Translations under genes and position numbers: made by a program | Notes under the pieces: model-generated | The model's database searches: none | Told to the model about the DNA's origin: nothing | The model's input: only the letters and a program-made list of their open reading frames with translations | Shown here: positions 1-32,252 of the stretch, one piece after another | Layout of the letters: every line of letters starts with the position of its first letter | How positions within the stretch are numbered: position 1 is the stretch's first letter | From: Aplysia californica | Lineage: Eukaryota; Mollusca; Gastropoda; Aplysiida; Aplysiidae | Length of the DNA stretch: 64,000 nucleotides | Assembly (NCBI RefSeq): GCF_000002075.1 | Contig: NW_004797286.1 | Location: 2,296,566 to 2,360,565, forward strand | Direction of reading: 5' to 3'

Positions 1-689
1 TACACACACACACACTCACATAGTACACACACACACCCACACTTACACACATTGTGAAATTTATGGTAAAGAAGCAAGCAAGAGTAGATGGATATTATAA
101 TGAAGCCAGTCATCGCATACCAACCTGACTGGATGGCAAGTTGAACATTCCTCTCTCTGTTTCTCTCTCTCTCTCTCACTCTTTCTCTTTTACTTTTTGC
201 CCAGCCAGTGGAATGTAAATTATGGCTTTCGCGTGGATGTCGACGCCTGGCTTTACATCTGATGGGGTCGTGTGTCCCCTGTGAGGGGATTTTTACCCTT
301 TCAGCAGGGGGTGAAAGTGGACGGCCGGGTGTTTATGGGAGATTGCAGGGAGTCCCTTTTGTTGTTCTTTTGTGAGAAAAGTAGGGACAGGGGTAGATGG
401 GGGTGTGCTATTTTTGGCTCATGAGATTTGGGTTTGGGCTCCACGTTCCCTGCTGTCTGTATGGCTCTGTCCCACTCTTTGTAACTAACTTTGCTTCTGT
501 CATTGTCTCTCCAATACTGTCCTTTTTTGTGTGGAATATGAGATACCTCCCCTCCCTCCTCTATTTTGGCCCTCCCTTTTTGCATGACTGACCATAACAA
601 GTATAACACATTTTGGAGCAGATACCTTTTGTTTTAACCTTTTTTTTGGTTTTTCATGTTTGCTTTCTCTACATACGCCCACTTCTTCG

Positions 690-812
690 CGGGTGCTCAC
701 ACACTCACTCGCTCATTCGCACACACACTCATACACTCACACACACACTCATACACTCACACACGCACTCACTCACTGGCACGCACACACACACACGCAC
801 GCACGCACGCAC
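690..812. repeat. CA-rich simple repeat
   Basis: Interrupted CA, CACT and CACG units. Open reading frames across it are His/Thr low-complexity artefacts. Confidence 0.9.
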
Positions 813-1264
813 ATTCTCGGCTCCCTTCTTTTTTCTCTGTTATTTATCTTTTCCTGTCGACCTGACGTATTTGTAGCGGCATTTTCTGCAGATGTCAGTA
901 GCTTTTTTTTTTTCAAGTCTGTTTCCTTTTTCAGTGTCACTGTTGTCCTAGTTTTATCTATTATTTTTTTTTGGCAACTTATTATATTCCATTCATATGA
1001 CACGTTAACGAGTTGATGGGTACTCTAGTACTAGTGTGTGGTTTGGTCTTTTTTAGTTTTTTCATATGAATGCCCAGGACATCCTCACAAATGCAGTGGT
1101 CCATCAAATTACTGGTCGCTCTGTCAAGATTTTTTTTGTATGGAAATTGGTTATTATTGGAGTAAATTCCAGTATACCCCATGAGCCAATTCCACGCAAT
1201 GTGGGCTTCTAATAGTTTCATTATGGTTGTATTTTGAATAAGGAAATGGTTCAGGGTCAGAAAA

Positions 1265-1432
1265 AGATGACGGGTGCTCTGGTGTGGTTTGCCCCTTCTT
1301 TCCTATCAAACATTTGTTGTCTTTATCTCTCCTTTTTTTTATGCTTGTTACTCTCTTGTAACATTTTTAGTCATTGGTACTTATTCGACCAAATTTTTTT
1401 GTTGCAAGAGCACAATAAAATACTTTTAAACA
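1265..1432 (+). repeat. hairpin-tailed SINE, diverged copy
   Basis: Shares the GGGTGCTCTGGTGTGGTTTG start and the TTACTCTCTTGTAACA core with the copies at 2697 and 3224. The 3' hairpin region is strongly diverged. It lies just upstream of the KIF5 P-loop exon. Confidence 0.75.
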
Positions 1433-1473
1433 TCAGAAAAAAAGATGGTGTTTTTGTTAATTTGTGAAGTTAA

Positions 1474-21425
<19,952 letters not shown>

Positions 21426-21428
21426 AAG

Positions 21429-22471
21429 GTACGTTTAGCTGCCTCTGCTTGAACCTGCTCATTGTAGCAAATTGAAACCATGATTGTGCTTACTCAGTTT
21501 CCTACATGTTCGCAAAAGGGTCTCAGTTCTGATGGCAGTAGGATTCAGATCTGGCTATGTTATCGTGAGAAAGGATTAAGTTCTTATATATGTTAGAAAA
21601 TGAATATCTGATGAATTGGTAACCTGTCATGGGTTGTACATTTTTTTGACATGTTGCTTGATTGATGTGTCTGCAGTCCTAACAATCAGTCATTCATGAC
21701 AAAGGGACTGTAAACTGTTCTCCAGTTGCCTACAAGGGTAGACTTAATACTTTTTGTGCTGGGCTCTATTTATTGATATATTGTGGTCTGTTGGAGCAAG
21801 AAAAATAATTTAAAATTGTAAGTAATTCCTGATTAATCTGTGTGGATTTCTGTGGTAAATAGCTATTCATGATGAAATGCTTATCTGTAATTCTTACAGT
21901 ATGAATCCATCATGTTTTATGTGCAGTTGTTATATGATTCCATTTGGTGGCGCCGGTGGCCTAGTGGTTAGGCTCTCGGACTCGCAACCGTAAGGTCGTG
22001 GGTTCGAATCCTGTCAGGGACCCGACGTTGGGTCCTTGGGAAAGGCACTTTACACTAATTTTCCTCACTTCACCCAGATGGGAATGGGTACCCGGCTATA
22101 GACAGTGAAAGTTCTTGTCAGTTTGTTAGTGTTTGAGCGCTTAATCAGCTGCTTGCACTGTATGCTTCCCGGGAAGCTGAGAATGTTTTGGAGTGTTCTA
22201 TGGTCTGTTGGGGTAATGTAGTATAAAGCACATAGAGCCTGCTGTTGAGCGGGGATATGCGCTATACAAAAGCTATTTATCATTATTATTATTATTATTT
22301 GTGGTTTATATATATGCGACTGTTTGGAATGTAAAAGTTTGTGTACTACGATTTCATATGAAAGTTTGGTGATTTTTGTTCTTTCTTTCTAGTGAGGTAT
22401 CAGAAATTTTAAAAACTTAAGTGTAAGTACTCACTTATGACTTACTTTTTTCCCCCTCATCTCTCATATAG
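21429..22471 (+). other. probable 3'UTR intron of KIF5
   Basis: A donor-like AAAAG|GTACGT lies 3 bp after the stop codon. A strong acceptor (pyrimidine tract, then CATATAG) is at 22471. A family A SINE lies inside. The short stop-to-junction distance would not be expected to trigger nonsense-mediated decay. Confidence 0.6.
21948..22292 (+). repeat. tRNA-headed SINE, family A, near full copy
   Basis: The tRNA-derived head has A box TGGCCTAGTGG and B box GGGTTCGAATCC. The core is CCTTGGGAAAGGCACTTTAC and TTTTCCTCACTTCACCCAGA. The end is GCGCTATACAAAAGC plus an (ATT)n tail. It is very similar to 55232-55580. The core resembles conserved central domains known from metazoan SINEs, but I cannot confirm which. 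Confidence 0.9.
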
Positions 22472-25400
22472 ACACAAGTGGAGGAGCGTCTTCTTCATGG
22501 TTCTACACAAGACTACAGTAACCATCCATCAGCGGTCATCTACTCTAGGCCGGTTTCCTCACCTAGCATTCCGCTTATGGCTAGTGTCTCCATTCTACAT
22601 TTCATGATATCACTTGCTCATAATACCAGCGTCCAATGTTTTTCATAGACTTTCCTGAGCATGCTTGAAGCTAATATTTTGTTAATGAGTGGATACATTG
22701 TTTTACTTTTTTCTTTATTAAAAAGAAACAACCCTCCTGTGTATCTGCATTCCCAGGGATTTTTTTTTTTCTCTTTTAAGTTAGAATGGTACACTGGAAT
22801 TTTACAGCCACAACTTTGCTTCTATGTGATTTTTTTTTCTTTCTAGTAGCAGTTTTACAGCTGGGAGCATCATGCAAATCTACACATTCCTGTGTACCTG
22901 TCTGATTTTGTCGTTCATAATGTTGTGATATTTAATCTTTCTGACAGTTTCCAAAACACTAGAGTCTAGACAATTATTTCTGGAAACAGAACAAAAATCG
23001 CAAAATGTGATTTTGTTTTTTGAATGTTCTCAGTTGTTGTTGTGAAGATCATAAGAAGAACTGTGGTTTCCTGTTTGTGTTGGGGACTTTGGGGGCTGAT
23101 CAGTGCCAGTATGAAGGTTTACAGATCAGTGCAAATTTGGAGGATTAGGTTAACACATTCATGTGTGTGTCAGTTTGCATGATGTTCACATTTTGTAGCT
23201 ATTTGTTTTTCTCTTGGATAGCAAAGGGGAATGTAATGGTGTACTTTTGTATGCTGTGAAGTGTGGCAGGTGTTATGGTTTTTTTTTTACAAACACAATA
23301 TGCCACAATTCGTTTGTGATCTTTAAAGAGCTTTTTTGTTCTGTGAGCTTTATTTCAAAGGAGATTCTGTCCATGCCTGGTGAACAGCAACTGTTACTTT
23401 AGCAAGAATATGGAGAGAAACCGTACCAGGACTGACTTGTGCCTCTTTGCCTCCCTGTCTGTTCTCTCATCACTTTTACTGTATCCTCTTGTGGGAAACT
23501 TCTGGTACAGTGCCATTGATGGACATTCCATTTTAGTTATGTTTGTTGCAGGTAGATTTTAAAAAGTTATCCTTTTAATAAAGAGGCAAAAGGAATGTGC
23601 TTGATGCTTCCTCTTTTGCTGATCAGAAATCCTAATGTTTACATGTGATAAAAAATGAGCATCATGTATGTGTTTGCATATTCCTATTTCCTAGTTCTTG
23701 TCATGGGTTGTCCCCTTCCTTCCCTTCTCTTTTTCTCCTCATCCTCCGTATACCCCGCCTCTTCCCATTCCACTTCCTTCCCTAAAAAGATAATCTTTTG
23801 TGGTAGTTCTCATGTTGCTTTTCACCAGACATTGGCAGGTCCTGCCTTGAACTTAGAAATGCACGGAGCAGTTGCTTGCCATGGATTTCAGAGATTATTA
23901 GTGATATTCTTTTGTTTCAGAGTTGCCCTTGTTGGGGTCGTTGTAAATTTCATTCTAGGTTATCTCTGATGGTTTTTGTATTTCCTGTGGCTTTGAAGTG
24001 CAATATGTCATTATGACAGACTAGCAACTCTGGGGTTTTATTTTGTTTTTTCCATAGACATATCAGCCTTTGTTTTCCCCCTTTTTTTTACTTTTAGATT
24101 AGACGTTCATGACCTAGACTACTCATTGAATCTTGTCTAACATTCTTTTGCTGACAAACAAATCTATAGCAATACTGTATGATGTAGTGTCTTCTAATAA
24201 CAGTGTTCATAGATTATTGTTTTCTGTCTCATTCGTCATGTATTCCAAATTTTTCAGCTGTTCTCATTGTACTTTTATTGTAGTCTTTGAAAGTTGGCAG
24301 AGGCTTCATGTGTGGGTTAGTCATCGCCTCTTGTGAATTATTATGCGAGTTTGTTGGTCTTCCCTCTTGCTTTTTCTTTCACAAAACTTGGTGCTGATAT
24401 GTGTCATGTCAAAGACTGGAGCAAATTTCTCAAATAAAATAAGGACATTGTTTCGATCATTTCGCTCAGCCCAAGTAAAGGGAAGCTTTTATAGGGGAAG
24501 CAGACAATATTGCTCTTGTGTATATGGAAAGCATTTCTATGTGACCTATCTGCAGTTGTAGCAGACATTGACAATTTTATATTTTGTATGTCGTCATTTC
24601 CCCCCAGAGTTTTTGGTTTCATAAAGGATGTTGCATAGGATATATTTAAACATTCTCAGTTCAGTTGAGAAGGATTTTTTGGTCTGTCATTACTCGCTGT
24701 TTCCTGTATTCTTTTGTGATGACTCCTTGTGTGATAGATTTGAGTATAGTAAATGCCAGGTGCTTTTGTGTCCTTACTGGTGAGGATTTTATTGTAAAGA
24801 AAATAATACTGAACAATTCTACAGCTAGCTTACTAGCTCTGCCTTTGTATGCAAGTCAGTCACTACAATGTTCACCTAATTTACCCATGTAAAGTCAAAT
24901 TTGTTTGTCACAAAAATGTTATCTGTGCGCAGATTCCAAAATGAGTCGATGTTATTCAGAGTACTGCTTTTACTGTGTGCTTGGAAATTTGTTCTGACAT
25001 GCAATTAATGTTGGTTAAGTGGTTGTATTACCGGTTAAAAACTTTTGTTTTTAAATTCAGAAACTTACATGTCAAGATGAAAGTATGTGTAACTATAACT
25101 TTTTAGGACTGACACTCTCAAGCTTTTACTGACTTGTAATTATCGTATGGATAGAGGATGTATAAACTGTTACCTTGTATGATAATTTATTTTCCTTGTA
25201 AATTTCGTAGTGTTTTTTTTTTCTCTCTCCTCTTGTGACACCTTTCAACAATTTGTCATTTTGTTTTCTTCTTACGTAAAAGACGATACTATATTTGTAT
25301 TTTTATTGCTTTACTATTCCCCAGCCGTATTTAATGGATTATGTATGATGCCATTAACGTCTTTCCTCACAGCGATATTCATTTATTGCTTTGACCCACT

Positions 25401-25980
25401 GGATTATATTTGTGCAATTTTATTTCTTTCTGAACCAATATATCCTTATAAAACAGTAAATTAGGTTACTCATATAAAGATTGATAGACTTCTGCATGCT
25501 TGAAAGGCTGTTTACATGTGGATTTTTCAGTCCTGCTTTGTCCACCTGTTTTCTGTGAGAGATTACACACAATTCATATTGCACTATTACTATTTTTTAG
25601 TCTTGTTGTACAGAATAACACATGGATATGGGACCAGCTCTTTCTTTCCTATGATTGATTGGGCTGCAAAACTTATTATTAGGGGTTCCAAACATCTCAG
25701 CCTACTTTAACTAATGAATTTGACAGGTTGTGGAGAACTACTCCATGCTTCTCTTTCTCTGCCTTTTCTATCTTGTGTGCTTTGCTAGGAATACTTGATC
25801 TAATGTTCTTGATGTACATTGTCTTCAAGCTTTGTCATAAGAAGTGTACTGCTCATAGGTTTATGTGATTGGCAGTTTTGTTATTTTAATTGCCTTTTTT
25901 TTTTTTGTGTGTGGTAGTTATTAAGGCATTTGTGTTTCAAACGCTTGTTTTGTGGCACAATAAAATGGACACAATGATTT
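22472..25980 (+). other. probable long 3'UTR of KIF5
   Basis: The stretch after the 22471 acceptor has no long reading frame, and none of the interspersed repeats found on either side were seen. AATAAA hexamers occur at 23577-23582, 24433-24438 and 25959-25964. SINE sequence resumes at 26036. A 1.1-3.5 kb 3'UTR is inferred; the end point is not proven. Confidence 0.5.
25959..25964 (+). terminator. candidate distal polyadenylation signal of KIF5
   Basis: AATAAA near the end of the repeat-free stretch. The alternative signals at 23577 and 24433 could be used instead. Confidence 0.3.
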
Positions 25981-26035
25981 AAAAAACCCTGAAACTCAAA
26001 ATGTTTTGTGTTTTTGGTTAACGTCGTTTGTTTAA

Positions 26036-26425
26036 GTAAGGTTTTACGGCGCTCGCAACTGCATAAGGCCATATGAGCGCCAAGGGGTGGATGTCAATAG
26101 AGAAGTCCAAATGGAGAATCAGGCTTACTCTGCTCACCTCTCTTGCCTCAACAGCACAAAGTCTGCTTCAACTATCAGGCACCCCAGAAACAGCAGTTCA
26201 CAAGAGAGTAACAAGCATACGAAAGAAGTAGAGGAAAATGACAATAGTAAGGATGAGGAAAGAAAAAGCAGCAGAACCCCCTATGTTGTTCTGGAACAGT
26301 ATGAGCATGACATTGAATTCATTTATAACTCAGCCTTTGCTATTTTACTGTGCATAAGAACATGTTAATATCCCCCCTTTGTGAATGGCCTAAAGACACT
26401 TCAGTCAGTGGCACTGCCTGGGGGG
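26036..26425 (-). repeat. long SINE subtype, antisense copy
   Basis: The reverse complement matches 20505-20915. It starts with the hairpin (GGCGCTC at 26048-26054, GAGCGCC at 26075-26081) and ends near CCACTGACTGAAGTG. A 93-codon frame at 26087-26368 falls inside it and is not a gene. Confidence 0.75.
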
Positions 26426-26829
26426 GGGGGGTGTTAACATTGTGCATTTACAAATGATACAAAATAGTCTAATTATGTTAATCTTTGGAGCCCTGGTCTC
26501 CTGAGGCTACCATGACCTTTTTTTTGTGTGGATAAAATCATACATTTTTAATAAACTTGACACTCACATTCTCCTCATGGGTACAGACATTTTGGCAGGA
26601 CCTGAGATGAAGTAAATGCTGTACAGCTGTTTTAAGTGGCTGATAGATATATATATAGGCTTTAAACGTCCCAAAATTCGATGTGGTTTCGTTCACGGGG
26701 GGTTGGGCGCTCGGGCAGTATTACTTGCCACCAGGGGTCAATTTAGTGAAGTGTAGGATAAAAGGTATTATTTCGCTTTTTTAGTTTAGTTTTATTTTAC
26801 CCACAAGATTGTATTGGTCAATCTTGTTG

Positions 26830-27145
26830 ATTGCAGAGAGGTACCCTGGTTTGGGACTCCCTCTCCTGCTTCATGACTATTGCTATAGTAAAGTTGTTCC
26901 CGCATCCGATCCGGACATTGGGGATTGCCTTGTTAGTGAGACAACTTCCTGGGTCTTCGGCATATTGTAGTAGGGTGGCCAGTTCCTTTCCACACCACCT
27001 TTACTTCCCCAACTCGAAGTCAGGTACCTATTACTGCTGGGTGGGCAGGAGGGGGCGAAAAAAATCTGTGTCCGCTCGAACCCGGACTTTCCGATTCAGA
27101 GACGAGCTCACTAACCGCTCTACCAATGCCCCCTTTATCGCTATA
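26830..27145 (-). repeat. tRNA-headed SINE, family D, antisense
   Basis: On the - strand it begins GGGGGCATTGGTAGAGCGGT (A-box-like) and has CCGGGTTCGAGCGG (B-box-like), so the head is clearly tRNA-derived. A ~230-bp body follows. Only one copy was noticed here. Confidence 0.75.
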
Positions 27146-27149
27146 GTAT

Positions 27150-27664
27150 TGTAATGTTTCCTCAACATCTTAGTGTTGACTCGGTAAACCGCAAAGCTCA
27201 ACCTCAGACAACTTGGAAGGATTTACCAGAAGGGGAGGGGGTATGGTTCTTGAAAGTTGTTGAAGGGTATCTGGTGTACTGCCGTCATTTTAAACAGTAC
27301 AGTATATGCAAGTTTTTTGTTTGTTTTTTTTGTAACAGAAAAGATGCACAAGACAGGCTTCGCTAGAGAAATGTTGTTGATGGCCTATGCTCCACTGGGA
27401 GTTTAAAAAAGGGGCAAGGGAGAGAGATGCAGCTTTTACAATTTTACAGAAGAGCCGAAAAACTGAATATTGTTACATGTACCAAGAAAACAAACTTTTT
27501 GCAAACATCCGACGTCAATATTTTTAAGAACACAATTTTGATAACTTCCTTATTATCTTCAAAGCAAATTTTTTCTTGGAAATGACATTCCGGTTTTTTC
27601 CTCTCCTGTAAAATTGTAAAAACTGCACATACTAAACTTTAAAAAATGATGGCAGTTGAGTGAT
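27150..27664. other. intergenic, nothing recognised
   Basis: No gene-like frame, RNA or repeat family was identified. Confidence 0.5.
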
Positions 27665-27830
27665 TATGTGCTTTGCTGTCGCATGCAAGAGACCTTGGTA
27701 TTGAGTATCTCAGTCTTTCTGCTGGGATGTTGTATCCCTCTCAGCCCGATTTGGCCCTGACAGGCAGGATCAAAAGCCACCTCCTAAGTGATCTAAATTG
27801 TATTTACAGGGGCGTAAAAACACCTCCATT
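27665..27830 (+). repeat. SINE family B copy
   Basis: Has a TGCTTTGCTGTCGCATGCAA head, TTTCTGCTGGGATGTTGTAT, CCGATTTGGCCCTGACAGG and CCTAAGTGATCTAAATTGTA. The same blocks recur at 29262, 31555, 31725 and 47745. Confidence 0.75.
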
Positions 27831-27904
27831 AAAAAAAAGACGAAAACAACTTGATACTCTCTTCTCTTTTTCTACTTGCATCTGCTTTAGAATTATCTTT
27901 AACT

Positions 27905-28075
27905 TTGTGCTCTTGTGTGGTTTGCTCCTTCTTTTCTATCAAACATCTGTCGTCCTTATCTCCCCTCCTTCTTTTTTGTTTGTTACTCTATTGTAACACA
28001 TCTAATCTTCTGGCGCTCATAATAATATGACCTTATGCAGTTGCAAGTGCCGTAAAACCTGTACTAAACTAATTT
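27905..28075 (+). repeat. hairpin-tailed SINE, mixed-stem copy
   Basis: Hairpin arms are GGCGCTC and AAGTGCC, with extra ATA units in the loop. The arms come from the two stem types, leaving one mismatch and one G-T pair. Confidence 0.8.
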
Positions 28076-28375
28076 AACTTTAACCTGCATAATGTGCACA
28101 GGAGACCTTTTTGTGTTTTGTTGTTATCGGAGAAGACTGTTTCTTACAATGTAGGCCTACCCAAAAATAAAAAAGTGAAAATCTTGCAGAATGTTTAATT
28201 CAAGTTTCTTCATGGCACAGGAATTAAACCAGGTACTTTGATATAAAGGTTTGCCCCTGACTCAAAGTTGCTAGGCCAAGAGTGCCCCATTCCCCCACCC
28301 TTTATACATATCCCTTTACAGGTCGAAACTGCTTGTCTTTAGCTGCACTCCACATGACCCATGACTCGAAATTTT

Positions 28376-28532
28376 CGTGGGTGGTTGGCAGGTGCTCTGG
28401 TTTGGTTTGCTCCTTCTTTCCTATAAAAAATATATCGTCTCTATCTCCCCTCCTTCTTTTTTTGTGTTTGTAACACCTCTAATCTTCGGCATTTATATGA
28501 CCTTATTGTGTTGCAAGTGCAGTAAAACACTA
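28376..28532 (+). repeat. hairpin-tailed SINE
   Basis: Starts GTGGGTGGTTGGCAGGTGCT and ends TTGCAAGTGCAGTAAAACAC. The stem is diverged at both ends. Confidence 0.8.
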
Positions 28533-29261
28533 AAACTAAAGCAACCTTTCAGCAAGGAGAGGCCAGTGTGACATTTTCAGGAATTTTAACATTTTACAAC
28601 TGTATCTTGACTTTGGGGTTTCATTGTTCGTTTGTTTGTTGTTGTTGTTGTTTTTGTGTTTTTTTTGGGGGGGGGGGGGGGGGGGGTAAAAGGAAAATTC
28701 AAAGTACCATACGGAAGTTGGACCAAGGCTATTGTTAAAATCTCAGTTATTGCCAAGGCTATTGTTAAAATCTCAGTTATTGTCATGCAGGGCTGTCTTT
28801 CAAATGACCCTAGGTCGAGACTTCAATGGGGTTTCCTTGAATCTGGGATGACCGAGTTTGAGAAGGTTTGTTTCATTCATGACTCAAGACCCACATTGGT
28901 TATTTACGATGAAAATGGATAGAAAATCCGAGGTCCGATGCCAAAGGCAAATTTACTGGGGTAAATACTAATAAACTAGAATTTCTGCTGTTTTGAAAGA
29001 GGAATTGAACCCTTACCATACCCTATCAGCTCAAATTTACCGAGCAAGATCTCTTTTTATAAGACTATCAATATGCTGCAAGAGAAATAAAAATCAGTAT
29101 ATCTTCTTTCAAGCTTGTGGCACAATCCAGATATTTGAATTCTCATCATGGAACATACTTGTGCATCACATGGAATGTAGTTGTAAGTTGTTGTGAATTT
29201 AGTCAATGAAAGGAAGCTGATCTTGCGTTGTATTTAAGATGGCAATACAAACTGACTGACT
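28533..29261. other. intergenic, nothing recognised
   Basis: A G-run at 28665-28686 and a short tandem duplication at 28725-28780 (AAGGCTATTGTTAAAATCTC occurs twice) are the only structure seen. Confidence 0.5.
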
Positions 29262-29455
29262 TCGCCGTTGTCTGTGGCGTAGCGGTTAGGTGCTTTGCTC
29301 TGCACCCAGGAGACTTGAGTTCAATTCCTGAGTGGGGCGAATTTTAAAATTTTCTGCCCAGATGTTATGTTATTTCCCTCTCAGTCTGGTTTGGCCTTGA
29401 CAGGCAAGGTTGAATCCAGTCTCCTTAATGGTGTAAATTTTGTTGATGCGAGCAC
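29262..29455 (+). repeat. SINE family B with tRNA-like head
   Basis: Head GTGGCGTAGCGGTTAGGTGC and B-box-like GAGTTCAATTCCTG, then the family body CTCAGTCTGGTTTGGCCTTG and a ACAGGCAAGG block. Confidence 0.8.
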
Positions 29456-29536
29456 AACAGCACTTTGATCTAGGCCTAATTTTTTTTTTTTAATAACAAA
29501 AAACAGACCTATCTCTTTGTTTCACCAAAGTTTGAA

Positions 29537-29711
29537 ATGGTGCTATTTATACAAATAGAAAGCACATCTGTCATTCTGTGCATGACGTGGAAGGAGACAG
29601 TCTCGAAAAGTGACTCGGAGAAAGAATCAAGTTTTACGAGTAGCAATAAAAGAAAAGGCCAATTTGAGAGACATCTGTTCAAGGCACAAGTGAAAATAAA
29701 ACAGCTGCAGG
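29537..29711 (+). other. possible orphan exon, low confidence
   Basis: A 58-codon open stretch rich in Ser, Lys and Glu (contains KRKGQFERHLFKAQVKIKQ) ends at CTGCAG|GTAAGT, a strong donor. No partner exons were found on either side and the protein was not recognised. It may be a chance frame or part of an unclassified transposon. Confidence 0.2.
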
Positions 29712-29765
29712 TAAGTAGAACAGATCTGGCTATAGCTGTAAACAGTCTCATTGAATGAGAGGGGG

Positions 29766-29830
29766 CAAGGAAAGAGAGAGAGAGAGAGAGAGGGAGAGAG
29801 AGGGAGAGAGAGAGGGAGAGAGAGAGAGAA

Positions 29831-29901
<71 letters not shown>
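29766..29901. repeat. GA then TA microsatellite
   Basis: (GA)n with GGGA interruptions runs to about 29832 and passes directly into ~34 TA units. Confidence 0.95.
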
Positions 29902-29906
<5 letters not shown>

Positions 29907-30024
29907 TACACTCTTGTCTAGAAGATAAAACTATCTTTTTTAATATATAATTCTATTTAAGGTACATGTTGTATTGCTTTACCGAAAACACCAGGTGCCT
30001 CTGAGTGTGATAGATCTATGCATA

Positions 30025-31515
30025 GAACAATTATCCTTATGAGTCATTTTATAAAAATATTGAAGCGAGTAATTGGGAAGATTGAGTTTGAGAAAAAGTG
30101 TAAGACCAGAGATATCTAAAACGCAGTTCGGCTTTGTTCCTGACCTGACCTGACCTGACCATCAATGATTCATTTATAGAGGCACCAGCCATCCATGTCC
30201 AGGCTTTGTTCCTGACAAAGGCTCCAGAAATGCTATATTCACCTTAACAATGTTTAATAGAAAGATGTATTGAAGCACAGAAAGATCTGTATTTATGCTT
30301 CATAGATTATTTAAAGGGGTTCGATAAGGTTAGACATGATGAGCTATTTAAAATACTGGAAAAACTAGACATAGATATATAAAAAGATTTAAGAGTTATC
30401 AGGAATTTGTGCTGGGACCAAAACTCTGCTGTACGAATTAATGGAGAATACAGTGAATATACGCAGATTATGTGAGGAGTGAGGCAAGGATGTGTTATGT
30501 CACCAGACCTCTTTAACATGTACAGTGAAACTATCCTTAGAAACATAGAAGAATGTCCAAGTCTCAAAGTAAATGGAGAAAATATTATTAAAAAACATCA
30601 GGTATGCAGATGACACAGTTTTAATAGCAGGCTCAGAAAAAAAGACTTTCAATTGCTTCTAGATACTATTGTTACAGAAAGTGAACGTAAAGGATTAGTG
30701 GTTGAATGTAAAGAAAACAAAATGCACGGTAACATATAAAAAAAAGCAGCAAATCCTAGTTGTAATCTCATTAGCAAAGGTGAAAAGATCAAACAAGTCC
30801 AACAGTTCAAATATCTAAGATAATAATATACGATAACATCTGATGCCAAATGTTCCACAGAAATACAACGGAGAATGGTTACAATGAAATGCAATGGCTA
30901 AGGCTGGTTTCAATAAAATATAAAGCGCTCAGAGCCTGTGTACTTTATTCGGGGTTGAGCGCTATATAAATGCCATTTATTATTATTAGTAATAAAATTA
31001 GCCCAATCCTGAAAAATAGAAACGTCTCAATGACCACCAAAAAAGTTCTGAAATGCTAAGTATGGTCAGCCCTTCTCTTTGGCTTGGACAATCACTCAAG
31101 ACAGTGAAAATAAAATAGAAACAACAGAAATGTGGTTTCTTAGGAGACTGCTAAGAGTATCGTGGAAGGAAAAGAAATCAAATGAGGTATAGGCCTATTG
31201 CTTGATGAAGCCCACGTGGGACGCTCAATATGTTAAAAACAATCAGGGAACTACAAATGCAGTTTTTGGGACACTTGAATAGACATTTAAGGGTCTTGAA
31301 CATCTAGCTCTCACTGGCAAAATTGAAGACAAACGAGGTAGGGGTCGGCCCAGAACAGTCTACTTGGAGAACCTAAACAAATGGGTAACAGGGAAAGATC
31401 AGGGAAACATAGATTCCAGCTTTTTTTTTTTTTTTTTAGCCTCCGAGCTAAGGAAAGAATGGAGAACAGTGATCGCCGATGTCTGTCGCAGATCTGGCAC
31501 TGGATGATGACATGT
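30025..31515 (+). mobile_element. decayed LINE (non-LTR retrotransposon), reverse transcriptase part
   Basis: Broken frames carry reverse-transcriptase hallmarks: FVPDKGSRNAIFTL near 30205, FDKVRHDELFKILEKLDID near 30320, GVRQGCVMSPDLFNMYS near 30477 and the remnant of a YADD box near 30605. The C-terminal part continues past a SINE-tail insertion (WFLRRLLRVSW-like near 31135, RGRPRT near 31340) to WRTVIADVC near 31460. Several stops and frameshifts make it inactive. The 5' half (endonuclease) is absent, as in a typical 5'-truncated LINE. The clade is not assigned. Confidence 0.85.
30918..30988 (+). repeat. SINE 3' tail inserted in the LINE
   Basis: AAGCGCTCAGAGCC, GGGGTTGAGCGCTATATAAA and a (TTA)n tail interrupt the LINE frame, which resumes at about 30993. 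This dates the SINE insertion after the LINE. Confidence 0.75.
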
Positions 31516-31554
31516 TGCACATTATGTATTTACACATAAATCTCAACTCATCGG

Positions 31555-31700
31555 TGTTTGTGGTGTGTGGCGTTTGGGCGCTTCGCTGTCGCACGCAGGA
31601 GACTTGAGTTTGACTCTGGAGTAGAGAGAAAACTTTCATCGAGTACCGTAGGCCTATTTCGGTCTTCCTGCTGGGATGTATTCTCCCAGCTCGGGTTAGC
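31555..31700 (+). repeat. SINE family B with tRNA-like head
   Basis: Head GTGGTGTGTGGCGTTTGGGC and GCTGTCGCACGCAGGAGACT, then TTTCGGTCTTCCTGCTGGGA. Confidence 0.7.
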
Positions 31701-31724
31701 AGGAGACCCTAGTAATACTACTAC

Positions 31725-31870
31725 GATTTCGAGCAAAGAGTCCTTTTATCGAGTGCCTCGGTCTTTCTGCTTGGGATATTGTATCCTTCTCATATCTCAG
31801 TAGCCAGGTTAGGCCCTGAAGGCAGAAGCCCACCTCCTAAATGATCTAAATAGTGTCGATGAGGGTGTTA
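31725..31870 (+). repeat. SINE family B, second tandem copy
   Basis: CTCGGTCTTTCTGCTTGGGA, then GTTAGGCCCTGAAGGCAGAA and CCTAAATGATCTAAATAGTG. It follows the previous copy head to tail. Confidence 0.7.
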
Positions 31871-32051
31871 AACACCTAGCTTCTGCATTTAAAATTAACA
31901 AACAAACAAACAAACTTTCTAAAATAGTGTTTCATGATAATAGACCTGACCTAAACGTATTTTTCCTCCCGAAAATCACATCTGTCCAGTCTAGGCTATA
32001 TCAAAGATGGTACAGCCGTAGGGTGTAGTATCTTTGGCCATATGCCTGTAT

Positions 32052-32252
<201 letters not shown>

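Noticed and set aside
21948-22020. Possible functional tRNA gene (A and B boxes)
   Set aside because: The boxes belong to a SINE head repeated at 55232 and elsewhere, followed by the SINE core. The same applies to the other tRNA-like heads (4385, 26830-27145, 29262, 40555).
26087-26368. 93-codon frame as a small gene
   Set aside because: It lies inside the antisense long SINE copy, whose counterpart at 20505-20915 has no such frame conserved.
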